Below, one piece after another: positions 1-7,861 of a stretch of DNA of 25,761 nt. This DNA is from CAYNJG01 sp964397295. Its GTDB lineage: Bacteria; Planctomycetota; Planctomycetia; Pirellulales; Pirellulaceae. Each line of letters starts with the position of its first letter. Positions within the stretch are counted from its first letter, which is position 1. The notes under the pieces were generated by a model that saw nothing but the letters and a program-made list of their open reading frames with translations, had not been told where the DNA came from and made no database searches. A program made the position numbers and the translations under genes. The stretch spans positions 1 to 25,761 of the forward strand of contig CAYNJG010000090.1 of the NCBI GenBank assembly GCA_964397295.1, written 5' to 3'.

Positions 1-1011
1 CTTACCAGCACCTTCGATGATCGTGGTGTTGTCTTTGTCGATGATGACTTTCTTCGCACGACCAAGGTCGGTCAGCTTGAGCGAATCAAGCTTCACACCC
101 AACGCTTCGAAGATCGCCGTGCCACCGGTCAAGATCGCGATGTCTTCCATCATGGCCTTGCGTCGATCGCCGTAGCCAGGTGCTTTCACTGCAGCACACT
201 TGAACGTGCCACGAAGACGGTTGATCACGAGCGTTGCCAACGCTTCGCCGTCAACATCTTCAGCAACGATCAACAACGGTTTGCTTTGCTGTACGACAGC
301 TTCAAGCAGTGGGACAAGGTCTTTGATGTTCGAGATCTTCTTTTCGAAGACCAAAACGTAGGCGTCTTCGAGAACGGCTTCCATCGAGTTTGGATCCGTC
401 ACGAAGTACGGCGAAAGGTATCCGCGATCGAACTGCATGCCTTCAACCCACTCGACTTCAGTTTCGAGCGACTTGCCTTCGTCGACTGTGATAACGCCAT
501 CTTTACCAACTTTTTCCATTGCGTCAGCAAGGAGGCCACCGATTTCACGGTCGTTGTTGGAAGCAATCGAACCAACGTTTGCCATGTCAGCCTTGTCTTT
601 GACTTTGATCGACATGTTTTTCAACTTGTCGGTAATGTCAGAAACAGCGGCTTCGATACCCTGCTTCATTTGAATAGGGTTCACGCCAGCAACAACAGCT
701 TTGAGACCCTCGTTGAAGATCGCTTCGGCCATTACGGTTGCCGTTGTGGTTCCATCACCAGCGACGTCACTCGTCTTGCTGGCAACTTCACGGACCATGC
801 GGGCGCCCATGTTTTCGTAGACGTCTTCGAGGTCAATTTCTTTCGCAACAGAAACACCGTCCTTAGTGACAGTGGGCGATCCGAAGCTCTTTTGAAGAAT
901 AACGTTGCGACCTTTTGGACCTAGCGTGACCTTTACGGCCTTGGCCAATTTCCCAACGCCGCGGCGAATTGCTTCGCGAGCTTCTTGATCAAATGCAATA
1001 ATTTTTGGCAT
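1..1011 (-). CDS. groEL: 60 kDa chaperonin GroEL, C-terminus cut by window edge
   Basis: Reading the minus strand from an ATG at 1009-1011 gives 337 open codons to the left edge, about 60% of a normal GroEL of roughly 540 residues. The start has an AGGAG ribosome site (1018-1022) six bases upstream. GroEL is the cytosolic ATP-driven folding chamber that works with GroES. Visible family hallmarks are the TLGPKGRNV segment at residues 29-37, TKDGVSVAKEI at 49-59, and the ATP-binding GDGTTTA at 85-91 with the catalytic-type Asp86. The apical domain follows and the copy looks intact as far as it goes. It lies 94 bases downstream of groES on the same strand, so the two form the classic operon. Identity is certain. 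Whether it is the main or a paralogous GroEL cannot be told from the visible part. Confidence 0.98.
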   Translation of the reverse strand, partial: MPKIIAFDQEAREAIRRGVGKLAKAVKVTLGPKGRNVILQKSFGSPTVTKDGVSVAKEIDLEDVYENMGARMVREVASKTSDVAGDGTTTATVMAEAIFNEGLKAVVAGVNPIQMKQGIEAAVSDITDKLKNMSIKVKDKADMANVGSIASNNDREIGGLLADAMEKVGKDGVITVDEGKSLETEVEWVEGMQFDRGYLSPYFVTDPNSMEAVLEDAYVLVFEKKISNIKDLVPLLEAVVQQSKPLLIVAEDVDGEALATLVINRLRGTFKCAAVKAPGYGDRRKAMMEDIAILTGGTAIFEALGVKLDSLKLTDLGRAKKVIIDKDNTTIIEGAGK

Positions 1012-1105
1012 GAGTTACTCCTGATTGGCCTTCGGCCGTAGATTGATCCCCGAAGTGCGGGGCGTTTGATTCGTTGTTGGATCTGTGGCTAGCTTATAAA
1101 AAGAA

Positions 1106-1423
1106 CTAGTCAATGATCGCTAGGATGTCTTCTTCTCGCATCAGCAGAACTTCGTCATCGCCGACCTTAAAGGTCTCGCCTGCGTAGCTGCTGAAGATTA
1201 CGTGATCGCCAACCTTGACCTGAAAATCACCTCGAGATCCATCATCGAGCATTTTGCCGTCGCCAACACTCACGATTTTGCCGCGAGCTGGCTTGTCCTG
1301 AGCACTTCCTGGTAGCACGATACCGCCAGTGGTCACCTCTTCTTGCGAGTCGCGTTCTACGACAACACGCTCACCGAGGGGTTGAAGTTTGATCTTGGAC
1401 TTTTTCTTGGTCGCCGTCGCCAT
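1106..1423 (-). CDS. groES: 10 kDa co-chaperonin GroES
   Basis: This encodes 105 residues, slightly longer than the usual 95-97 because of a lysine-rich N-terminal extension (about residues 1-10). The ATG at 1421-1423 has AGGAG nine bases upstream (1433-1437). GroES is the heptameric lid of GroEL. The core begins at LQPLGERVVV (13-22); the mobile loop that docks on GroEL is TTGGIVLP at 31-38, followed by the GKIVSVGDG and VGDHVIF strands and the family C-terminal LMREEDILAI. It is followed by groEL. The upstream 280 bases contain no match to the CIRCE heat-shock operator (TTAGCACTC-N9-GAGTGCTAA) on either strand, but do contain two other palindromes listed separately. Confidence 0.98.
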   Translation of the reverse strand: MATATKKKSKIKLQPLGERVVVERDSQEEVTTGGIVLPGSAQDKPARGKIVSVGDGKMLDDGSRGDFQVKVGDHVIFSSYAGETFKVGDDEVLLMREEDILAIID

Positions 1424-1572
1424 CTAAAACATCTCCTACGACTTCGTTGTGTACTGCTATTTTCTGATATAGATAAGAATCTGAAACCGCCGAGCGATCA
1501 ATAAGATTCGTTTCGCGTCGAAACAGAATACCGCGTGGCCCGCGTCTCATAGCAACCCGCGCGCCAAACCTA

Positions 1573-1592
1573 GGTGTGTAAGCCTAAACACC
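1573..1592. promoter_or_regulatory. 20-bp imperfect palindrome upstream of groES
   Basis: The sequence has dyad form GGTGTnTAnGCnTAnACACC, with 16 of 20 positions symmetric. It lies about 150 bases upstream of the groES start in the non-coding gap 1424-1703. The small hairpin it could form has no T-run on either side, so a protein-binding operator is more plausible than a terminator. Function is inferred from position only. Confidence 0.35.
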
Positions 1593-1641
1593 ACTCTATC
1601 GGGCACTTAAGCGAATCCATGATTCTACCGGAACTTCGCCG

Positions 1642-1660
1642 CTCCGCCACTGTGGCAGAG
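1642..1660. promoter_or_regulatory. 19-bp imperfect palindrome between the lectin-fold gene and groES
   Basis: CTCCGCCAC and GTGGCAGAG flank one central base (1651), with a single mismatched pair. It sits 44 bases past the stop of the minus-strand gene ending at 1704 and about 220 bases before groES. It could be part of a weak transcript end for the upstream gene or an operator. No poly-T tract follows on the minus strand, so a simple intrinsic terminator is unlikely. Confidence 0.3.
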
Positions 1661-1703
1661 TCAGTATTTTGCCGGTGGCAAGCCCTGCCAATATGACACG
1701 CTA

Positions 1704-2474
1704 CTACTGCGATTTTGTAGCAGCTGAGGACGCTTTGGCTCGCTTCGGAGGATCGACCGAAATCCCACGAAGTTCGAAATCGTCAAAATTTCCGTTATCG
1801 TCAAACGTGCCGATTCCGACCTCGCCCCAGGCAAAGGTCGTGTCTTTTGCGGTCATATGCGGCTTCTTCATGTCATCGAAGAAAACCTTGATCATTCCGT
1901 CTTCGACCGAGCGTTCGACCCGAAGTGTGTGCCACTCGACACCTTCTCCCCAATCCGTGCCTGCCACCTCGTCAACCGTGATCTTGGTTCGAGGCTTGCC
2001 GTCCACGATGAAAACCTGGCAGGAATGCGGATCGGCTTTCGCACCTAAGTGCACGTAGTAAAAGTGGCTCGCGTCCTGCCGACCCCAAAACAGACAAAGG
2101 TCGCGGTGGCCGCCAGCTTTGTAGTTCGTGTTCTCGCCCTTCACGGTGAGTACGAAATCGCCAACAAATTTATCTTTTAGCCAAGCGATACTATGAGGGC
2201 TTCTTACGGGCGGTTGGTATTTGCTCTTGCCGGTGACTCTCAATGCGCGAGACGTCTCGCCGTCACGCTTTGCCTCAACGATTTTCCAGACGTCGTCTTT
2301 GGTTGTTCGCCACGACTTCATTCCGTCTTCGAAGTCGTCTTTGTGGATGAGTGGCATTTCTTCGGTGACTACTGCCGTTGTATCGCCAGCAATTTGGTTG
2401 TCGCCTAGAAAACCGAGACCAAACATGCTGACAAGAAAACACAACACGAAAACATTCAACTTGTGCGATACCAT
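1704..2474 (-). CDS. secreted concanavalin-like (DUF1080-type) protein
   Basis: 256 residues from an ATG at 2472-2474. A hydrophobic stretch at about residues 7-23 looks like a signal peptide, so the product is probably exported. The body opens with DDFEDGMKSW and ends with a GEVGIGTFDD...FDDFEL segment, the pattern of the lectin-like jelly-roll families grouped as DUF1080/3-keto-disaccharide hydrolase or LamG-like domains, which planctomycetes carry in many copies. These usually bind or act on polysaccharide, but no catalytic residue can be assigned here. The Lys/Ala/Ser-rich tail (about 243-256) looks disordered. The gene stands alone, upstream of groES on the same strand and divergent from the PEP-CTERM gene. 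The fold is moderately sure and the substrate unknown. Confidence 0.7.
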   Translation of the reverse strand: MVSHKLNVFVLCFLVSMFGLGFLGDNQIAGDTTAVVTEEMPLIHKDDFEDGMKSWRTTKDDVWKIVEAKRDGETSRALRVTGKSKYQPPVRSPHSIAWLKDKFVGDFVLTVKGENTNYKAGGHRDLCLFWGRQDASHFYYVHLGAKADPHSCQVFIVDGKPRTKITVDEVAGTDWGEGVEWHTLRVERSVEDGMIKVFFDDMKKPHMTAKDTTFAWGEVGIGTFDDNGNFDDFELRGISVDPPKRAKASSAATKSQ

Positions 2475-2635
2475 CGTCGTTCTTCGTCCTTTTTGTCACA
2501 CCAAACCATTCGACTCCGTCGCCGTAAGACGAGTTTAGTTTGGGTATCTGAACACACGGAATAATGATTTGCAAATGTCAGGAAAACCAAGCCTAGCTGG
2601 TTGAGTGGCCGCGTTTTTTTCCGTTATGGTACTGT

Positions 2636-2677
2636 GCTACTTGCCCAACGCTACTTGCCCAACGCTACCTGCCCAAC
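2636..2677. repeat. three tandem copies of a 14-bp repeat
   Basis: GCTACTTGCCCAAC occurs at 2636-2649 and 2650-2663, and with one change (T to C) at 2664-2677. The array is head-to-tail, ends 29 bases before the PEP-CTERM gene start, and so lies in its promoter or leader. It could be an iterated activator site or simple slippage. Confidence 0.9.
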
Positions 2678-2706
2678 TTTGATCTATACATCCGGAGTGT
2701 ACTGTC

Positions 2707-3990
2707 TTGAAACCTTTCCTCCTAACGGTTGCTATCGTCTTTAGCATCCTGAGTTCGCTCGCATCTGGGCAGCTTCTGGTTGGCGATCGCGCTACGAATC
2801 AGATCACGCAGTACGATTCACTCACGGGCGAGTTTCAAGGAATTTTGGTTAGCGGCGACCAAGCGGTGAACGGCGGACTCGCTGGGCCAAGTGCGATGAC
2901 GATCGGACCTAACAACGAACTATTCGTCGCCAGTCTGGGCGGTTCCGTTCTTCGCTACGACGTTGAAACGGGAGACTTTTTGGGAACATTCGTTGACGGG
3001 CTTCAGTTTGTCGGCCCGTCCGGGCTGGCTTACAACGCCGAACAGGACGAGTTGCTAGTTAGCACGCTCGGGAATTTTGATTCCGATGTGATTTTGCGCT
3101 ATCGAGCGTCGACGGGTGAATTTCTATCCAACGTTGGGGAAGGAACCGGAATGAGCGGCCGTACGGCGTTGGGATACGGACCGGACGGAGATCTGTATGC
3201 CAGCAGTTTTGCAAACGGTGAATTCTTCACAGGCGCCGTGCTGAGGTTCGACGGCGAGTCGTTAGCTCCTGAAGGTTCGTTTGCGTTGGAGCCGTTTCTT
3301 TCTGGAGCGAGCGGTTTTCAGTTTCGGCCCGCAGAAGGTGACGGAGCTTACCAGCTTGATCTTGTTGGGCTCTTTAGCAGTAACGTGGCTCGCTTCAATC
3401 TCGAGACGATCGATGGTGAGCTTGCCGTAGAAAGCCAAAGTTTGTTGATCTCAGAAGGTCTTGTCTTCCCATCTGACATTACGGACTTGGGTGACGGCAC
3501 GTTGATTGTCACGAACATTGGTAACGACGACCCGGCCATGGGCGCATTGGTGTCTGGATCGATCGGACGTTTCGACGTTGCCAGCGGCGACTTTATCGAT
3601 ACGTTCATCGCGTCGGGCGGCGAAGGAAACATTACTCAGCCAAGTAGCATCTTGCTTTTGTCGTCATCAAGCGATGAAGTTAACTGCAGCGACGGTATCG
3701 ACGCGAAGAACTCGATGCTCGCGGAATTGAATCTTATCGATGGTGACTTCGATGCCGATGGCGAAGTTGGATTCACGGATTTCTTATTGCTCTCAAAATC
3801 GTTCGGATTGGAAGCTGACTACACATCAGGCGACATCGATTGCAATGGAACGGTGGAATTTGCTGACTTTCTAGCGTTCTCGAATAACTTCGGCCAAACG
3901 TCGGCGGCCGCTGCTTCGGTGCCGGAACCCGATTCAATCTCACTTTTGCTACTCGGCATGCTGGTTTTGCGCCGAAAGCGTCGTCGATAG
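2707..3990 (+). CDS. PEP-CTERM surface protein with propeller-like repeats and dockerin-like EF-hands
   Basis: 427 residues from a TTG start, chosen because GGAG lies nine bases upstream (2694-2697) and the signal peptide (about residues 1-21) begins at once. Residues about 23-320 contain recurring ITQYDSLTGEF, VLRYDVETGDF, ILRYRASTGEF and IGRFDVASGDF units, as in NHL/SMP-30-like beta-propellers. Residues 345-396 form a dockerin-like pair of calcium loops (D347-D358 and D376-D387). The C-terminus has VPEP at 405-408, a short hydrophobic helix and an RRKRRR tail, the PEP-CTERM sorting signal processed by exosortase systems. The product is thus predicted to be exported and sorted at the cell envelope. 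No exosortase gene is in the window. The next gene, DUF1559, starts 105 bases on. The specific ligand is unknown. Confidence 0.85.
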   Translation: MKPFLLTVAIVFSILSSLASGQLLVGDRATNQITQYDSLTGEFQGILVSGDQAVNGGLAGPSAMTIGPNNELFVASLGGSVLRYDVETGDFLGTFVDGLQFVGPSGLAYNAEQDELLVSTLGNFDSDVILRYRASTGEFLSNVGEGTGMSGRTALGYGPDGDLYASSFANGEFFTGAVLRFDGESLAPEGSFALEPFLSGASGFQFRPAEGDGAYQLDLVGLFSSNVARFNLETIDGELAVESQSLLISEGLVFPSDITDLGDGTLIVTNIGNDDPAMGALVSGSIGRFDVASGDFIDTFIASGGEGNITQPSSILLLSSSSDEVNCSDGIDAKNSMLAELNLIDGDFDADGEVGFTDFLLLSKSFGLEADYTSGDIDCNGTVEFADFLAFSNNFGQTSAAAASVPEPDSISLLLLGMLVLRRKRRR

Positions 3991-4095
3991 TCGGGGTCGC
4001 ATCCATCGAGGCGAGGCGATACTTGGTAGACTATTACAGGCGTGCAACGTTACATCACTTGCACACTTGATTCGTTTCGGAACTGAGGTAGCCGC

Positions 4096-5097
4096 GTGAA
4101 GTCTCGCCGCGCTTTTACACTTGTCGAACTGCTGGTGGTCATTGCCATCATCGGGATGCTGGTTGCCATGCTTTTACCGGCTGTTGGAGCGGCTCGTGAA
4201 AGCGCACGAAAAATACAATGCGCGAATCACTTGCGTCAGCTCGGGTTGGCCATGCAAAGCTATGCGTCAACACACCAGCACTTTCCTCCAGGTACGATTG
4301 CCAAAGAGTATGCAGCAGATCCATCGACGCCGCACAATTATTATCGCTGGTCTGCACTAGCACACATGCTTCCGTATCTGGAAAGCGGAAGCACATTCGA
4401 CGCGCTGGATATGAACTTACCGTTGTTCGGTAGAGATTTTCAGATCACGGAAGTGAATCGAGACGTGGTGGCGGTTAGCATCGCAGAATTCCTATGTCCT
4501 TCTGACCAAGGTACCAGCGAGAATCCACGTGTTGGACCGACGAACTACGCGGCTTGCACGGGAACCGGCATCAACGGCGGCACGCCTTTAGCAACGGATG
4601 GCATGTTTTTTACGAACTCGGAAGTTTCCACCGCCGCAGTGAAAGACGGTTTGAGCCACACTGTTGCGTTTTCGGAAAGTGTTTTGGGTCGAACTCCGAC
4701 AGAAGAACTCGTGCCTCGCAGCGACGCAGATCCGCGATACGTCTACGGTTTCGCAAGATCGGCACCGCTAACGGAAGCATCCTGTCGCGGAACGGCGAAA
4801 TGGAACTTCACTCAAGCACGTGGTTTTTCGTGGGCCAACGGCGAATACCGTTCAGCGCTTTACAATCATTATTGGACGCCGAACTCGTCTGAATTCGATT
4901 GCATCTCCGCAAAACTGTTCGATCCGATCGAGACACGGCACACAGGATTCGGCTGGAAGACGGCACGAAGTTTCCACCCTGGCGGCGTCAACGCCTGCAT
5001 GGGCGACGGTTCGATGCGTTTCCTCACGGATGATATCGACGCGGAGATTTGGAACGCAGTAGGCAGTATCGCCGGAAAAGAAATCGGTACTGAATAG
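4096..5097 (+). CDS. DUF1559 protein with type IV pilin-like N-terminus
   Basis: 333 residues from a GTG start preceded by GAGG at 4084-4087. The N-terminus RRAFTLVELLVVIAIIGML is a textbook prepilin peptidase/N-methylation motif followed by the hydrophobic pilin helix (about residues 7-28). The remainder is the DUF1559 (SBP_bac_10) domain, with the family features KIQCANHLRQLGLAMQSY near residue 40 and the C-terminal HPGGVNACMGDGSMRF. This family is hugely expanded in planctomycetes; members are thought to be pseudopilin-like envelope proteins, but their biochemical role is not established. It sits between a PEP-CTERM gene and a channel gene, all on the plus strand, without a clear operon link. 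Confidence 0.93.
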   Translation: MKSRRAFTLVELLVVIAIIGMLVAMLLPAVGAARESARKIQCANHLRQLGLAMQSYASTHQHFPPGTIAKEYAADPSTPHNYYRWSALAHMLPYLESGSTFDALDMNLPLFGRDFQITEVNRDVVAVSIAEFLCPSDQGTSENPRVGPTNYAACTGTGINGGTPLATDGMFFTNSEVSTAAVKDGLSHTVAFSESVLGRTPTEELVPRSDADPRYVYGFARSAPLTEASCRGTAKWNFTQARGFSWANGEYRSALYNHYWTPNSSEFDCISAKLFDPIETRHTGFGWKTARSFHPGGVNACMGDGSMRFLTDDIDAEIWNAVGSIAGKEIGTE

Positions 5098-5195
5098 TAC
5101 GGGGTTCCAACCGCCCATTTGCTGCCGGCGGAAGCTACCACTACGGGGATCTGCCCGAGAACGATAGAATCAGTTCGTTCGACATGGAAAGAGTA

Positions 5196-5213
5196 CCGGC
5201 CTAGCCAAGCCGG
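5196..5213. promoter_or_regulatory. small GC-rich hairpin before the channel gene start
   Basis: CCGGC (5196-5200) and GCCGG (5209-5213) can pair around an 8-base loop, ending eight bases before the ATG at 5222. No good Shine-Dalgarno sequence is seen there. It may influence translation initiation, but the stem is short. Confidence 0.25.
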
Positions 5214-5221
5214 CAAATGGA

Positions 5222-6229
5222 ATGATGACCACCGCGACGCAGCGCATCATGCGCGGATTCTTGTTGCTCGCCGTTGTGTTTGTGACTGCTGTCATAGGCT
5301 ATCACTCGTTGCACGGTATGGATTGGCTCGAAGCGACCTGGATGGCGGTCGTCAGTATCACCAACACAGGCAACGAGAGCAGCACCCGCTCACCATCGTT
5401 TCAGCTGTTTACGATAGCAATCATAGTGTTTGGCTTCTTCGCGTCGGCCTATGCGTTCACGGGTCTCATCCACCTGCTGTTGGCTGGCGAGATCGACAAA
5501 TATTTTGGAAGGAAGAAAATGGAACGCGAAATTGGCAAGCTAACCAATCACGTCGTCGTTTGTGGCTATGGACGGTTGGGAAATAATCTGGCATCGGACT
5601 TGGCTCATGAAAATGAATCGATTGTCATTATTGAAATCGATCCAGTGCACGCACAGCAGGCGGTGGATGAGGGTTTCCTCACGATTGAAGGTGACGCAAC
5701 CGAAGAAGACATCCTGCAATCAGCCGGTGTGCAAACAGCGCGATCGCTGGTGACAACGTTGCCATCAGATGCAGCGAATGTTTTCATCTCGCTTACGACT
5801 CGGGATATCAGCAAGACAATTCAAATCATCGCTCGGGCGGAATCACCAAAAACAGAACGCAAACTTGCTCGCGCTGGTGCCGATAAGGTCGTCATGCCCA
5901 CGAACACCAGTGCCAAGCAAATGCTGCGGATGATCACGCGCCCTTCGACGGCGCACTTGATCGATTTGATTGCGGAGCGCACGTTTTTAGAGTTCGAAAT
6001 GGACGAACTTCTGATTGCGCCAGAAAGTCGACTTGTGGGAAAGTCAGTGGGTGAAAGCGAAGTGAACTACAAACACAAACTACTGGTAGTTGCGGTCAAG
6101 CAGAAAGATAGCTCAATGGTTTTCAATCCCGGTGGAAGCTATGAATTCAACTCGGGAGACGTGGCGATCGTAATGGGCAAGCGACAGGATATTCGAGGCT
6201 TTTGTAGTTTGCATCGCCTCGCGAGATGA
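5222..6229 (+). CDS. two-helix channel-like protein with RCK (TrkA-N/TrkA-C) domains
   Basis: 335 residues. Helices at about 12-30 and 60-88 flank a pore-loop segment, as in two-TM potassium channels. A cytosolic RCK/TrkA-N Rossmann domain follows (about 109-230) with the nucleotide-binding CGYGRLG at 114-120 and the acidic IIEID at strand 2, then a TrkA-C domain (about 250-330). The layout matches MthK/Kch-type ligand-gated K+ channels. The filter position, where TVGYGD is expected, reads SITNTGNES (residues 45-53), so K+ selectivity is doubtful. The ATG at 5222 is followed directly by a second ATG and has no strong ribosome site; a small hairpin lies just upstream. Domain architecture is sure, the transported ion is not. 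Confidence 0.85.
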   Translation: MMTTATQRIMRGFLLLAVVFVTAVIGYHSLHGMDWLEATWMAVVSITNTGNESSTRSPSFQLFTIAIIVFGFFASAYAFTGLIHLLLAGEIDKYFGRKKMEREIGKLTNHVVVCGYGRLGNNLASDLAHENESIVIIEIDPVHAQQAVDEGFLTIEGDATEEDILQSAGVQTARSLVTTLPSDAANVFISLTTRDISKTIQIIARAESPKTERKLARAGADKVVMPTNTSAKQMLRMITRPSTAHLIDLIAERTFLEFEMDELLIAPESRLVGKSVGESEVNYKHKLLVVAVKQKDSSMVFNPGGSYEFNSGDVAIVMGKRQDIRGFCSLHRLAR

Positions 6230-6235
6230 GTGTGG

Positions 6236-6250
6236 TTTCAGTACCTGAAA
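6236..6250. terminator. weak bidirectional hairpin between convergent genes
   Basis: TTTCAG, a 3-base loop and CTGAAA form a 6-bp perfect stem in the 49-base gap between the convergent channel and membrane-protein genes. There is no long T-tract, so it is at best a weak terminator. Confidence 0.3.
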
Positions 6251-6278
6251 TCAGTCTTTCGCGATCGAGTTGAACGAT

Positions 6279-7121
6279 CTAGTACGCGGGCTCTGCCGTA
6301 AGAATGGGCCAGACACGAAAGAGTGCGAACGAACAGGCGAAGGCAACCAGTAATAGCGAGATCAAAGCGGTCGGCATCTCTTTTCGAGTGAAGAAGCTTG
6401 CGATCCAGACTAACAGAGGCGAGCACACGATCACGGCGAACGCGTCTAGCGGTACGTCGCCATAGTCATTGAAGTAGCCGCTGAAGAGAATCGACGGAAT
6501 CAATGTCGATACAACGGGAACGCAAGCGCCAAGGAACTGAGTTCGCGATACAAAGAGCCAAAACAAAAAGCAGGCACCAGAAGCAGCAGCGATGGATGTC
6601 GCGAAGAATCCAAACTTTGCGTTGGCTGACGCGATCAGTACCGGTAGCCCGAACGAGCAAGTGACGACCCAAACAAGTGCCGTGGGACGCCACCAACTTT
6701 GCGCCACTACCAACGTGAAAACGGTGACGGCGAGTACGGCTCTCCATAGCCACGGTGACGCTTGGAAGCTCGGCACCAAAAACCAACCCACGGTCAATGA
6801 CAGCGCTAAATAAAGTGCGATGTGCAGATACTTGCGAGTTGGTCCAAGCCACGCACTGATTCCCCCGACGACAGCGGCGATCGGAACCAACAGCAACAGC
6901 CACTCCCACGCTTCAGGTTGATTGCCCGCAGGTTTACCATGAAGCCCAAAATGACACACCGTGTAGGACGCACTAATACCAACTGCAGCGGCGATTGAGA
7001 TCCACGGATTGGATTCCGTTTCAGGCTTCGGTACGCGACGTGAGATTTGCCAGCCTATCAACAAAACGCTGCCGGTGATGACCATCGGCAGCGCTATCGC
7101 GTACAGGATAATGTCGAACAA
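6279..7121 (-). CDS. polytopic membrane protein of unknown function
   Basis: 280 residues from a TTG start, with a purine-rich GGAAAGAAGAAG stretch just upstream inside the end of the YceI gene. The sequence is mostly hydrophobic, with about eight to ten membrane helices (for example near residues 3-23, 41-58, 74-92, 101-117, 146-164, 168-192, 198-216, 228-246 and 253-270). I recognise no motif or family. Only three bases separate it from the YceI stop, so the two are almost certainly co-transcribed and perhaps translationally coupled. Elsewhere yceI is often paired with a cytochrome b561 gene, but this protein has more helices and no obvious heme-ligand pattern, so that identity is not supported. 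Confidence 0.75.
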   Translation of the reverse strand: MFDIILYAIALPMVITGSVLLIGWQISRRVPKPETESNPWISIAAAVGISASYTVCHFGLHGKPAGNQPEAWEWLLLLVPIAAVVGGISAWLGPTRKYLHIALYLALSLTVGWFLVPSFQASPWLWRAVLAVTVFTLVVAQSWWRPTALVWVVTCSFGLPVLIASANAKFGFFATSIAAASGACFLFWLFVSRTQFLGACVPVVSTLIPSILFSGYFNDYGDVPLDAFAVIVCSPLLVWIASFFTRKEMPTALISLLLVAFACSFALFRVWPILTAEPAY

Positions 7122-7124
7122 GGA

Positions 7125-7673
7125 TTACTTCTTCTTTCCTTGCAGGCTCACCATGATGGTAACTTCATCGCCAAGTCCCGGCCCACCTAATTTGAAGTCG
7201 CTTCGCTTCACAGTGAAGCTGCCTTCTAGCCCGGCAATGGGTCCGCCGTCACGTCCTTTTCCTTTGGCCATTTTCATCTTGGCGACGATCGGCTTTGTTA
7301 TGCCACGCATCGTGACTTCACCTTGAATTTCAACGCCGCCTTCAATTGACTTTGCCGACTTACTTTTGAATTGTACGCGAGGATACTGTTTTGCACTGAA
7401 GAAATCGGGGCTCTTCAAATGCTTGTCACGACCTTCGTTGCCACTGTTGATGCTGTCGACACCGACCGAGACATCAAACGTACCTTTGTCATCCGCGGAA
7501 AAGTGCCCCTTGATATCTGAGAAAAGCCCGTGAACCGAATTGACGTTGGAATGCTTCACTCCGAAGACAACCGACGAATGAACCGGATCGACTTCGTACT
7601 TATCCGATTGGGCGATCGCGGAAGTGGCGGTCAAACATACAAGCACACTCGACAGGATGAAAAAACGGTTCAT
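7125..7673 (-). CDS. YceI-family exported lipocalin-like protein
   Basis: 182 residues from an ATG with CGGAG about ten bases upstream. A signal peptide covers about residues 1-21 (cleavage after AIA). The mature protein has the full YceI pattern: YEVDPVHSSVVFGVKH near the N-terminus, GLFSDIKGHF, VDSINSGNEGRDKHLKSPDFF in the middle, and YPRVQFKSKS then GEVTMRGITKPI. YceI proteins are periplasmic beta-barrels that bind long isoprenoid or amphiphilic ligands. Length is normal for the family. It is first in a two-gene unit with a polytopic membrane protein. The 268-base stretch upstream (7674-7941) is non-coding and holds a 7-bp inverted repeat in the leader plus the terminator of the next operon. 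Confidence 0.93.
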   Translation of the reverse strand: MNRFFILSSVLVCLTATSAIAQSDKYEVDPVHSSVVFGVKHSNVNSVHGLFSDIKGHFSADDKGTFDVSVGVDSINSGNEGRDKHLKSPDFFSAKQYPRVQFKSKSAKSIEGGVEIQGEVTMRGITKPIVAKMKMAKGKGRDGGPIAGLEGSFTVKRSDFKLGGPGLGDEVTIMVSLQGKKK

Positions 7674-7700
7674 GGTGGACTCCGGTGGAAACGTGTGAAA

Positions 7701-7722
7701 GAGCCAACAGACATTTTGGCTC
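7701..7722. promoter_or_regulatory. inverted repeat in the yceI leader
   Basis: GAGCCAA (7701-7707) and TTGGCTC (7716-7722) are perfect 7-bp arms around an 8-base spacer, 28-49 bases upstream of the YceI start codon. It could be an operator or a leader hairpin. No T-run follows on the minus strand. Confidence 0.35.
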
Positions 7723-7861
7723 GTGGAAATAGCTGTACGACGTAGGCTGCCAAGAGGTTCTCGGTAAAGATGGCGCGTTGAGAAGTTTCTTCAGCCGTCG
7801 CTACTACAAAAGAGGTGGCGCACTGTTGGGCGGCGCACAAGCCAGCCTCGCAACCACCTTT

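Noticed and set aside
286..924. 212-codon plus-strand open frame
   Set aside because: It lies entirely antisense to groEL, whose minus-strand translation is unmistakable.
2567..2576. 10-bp perfect palindrome ATTTGCAAAT in the gap 2475-2706
   Set aside because: Too short to separate from chance and not placed next to a visible promoter.
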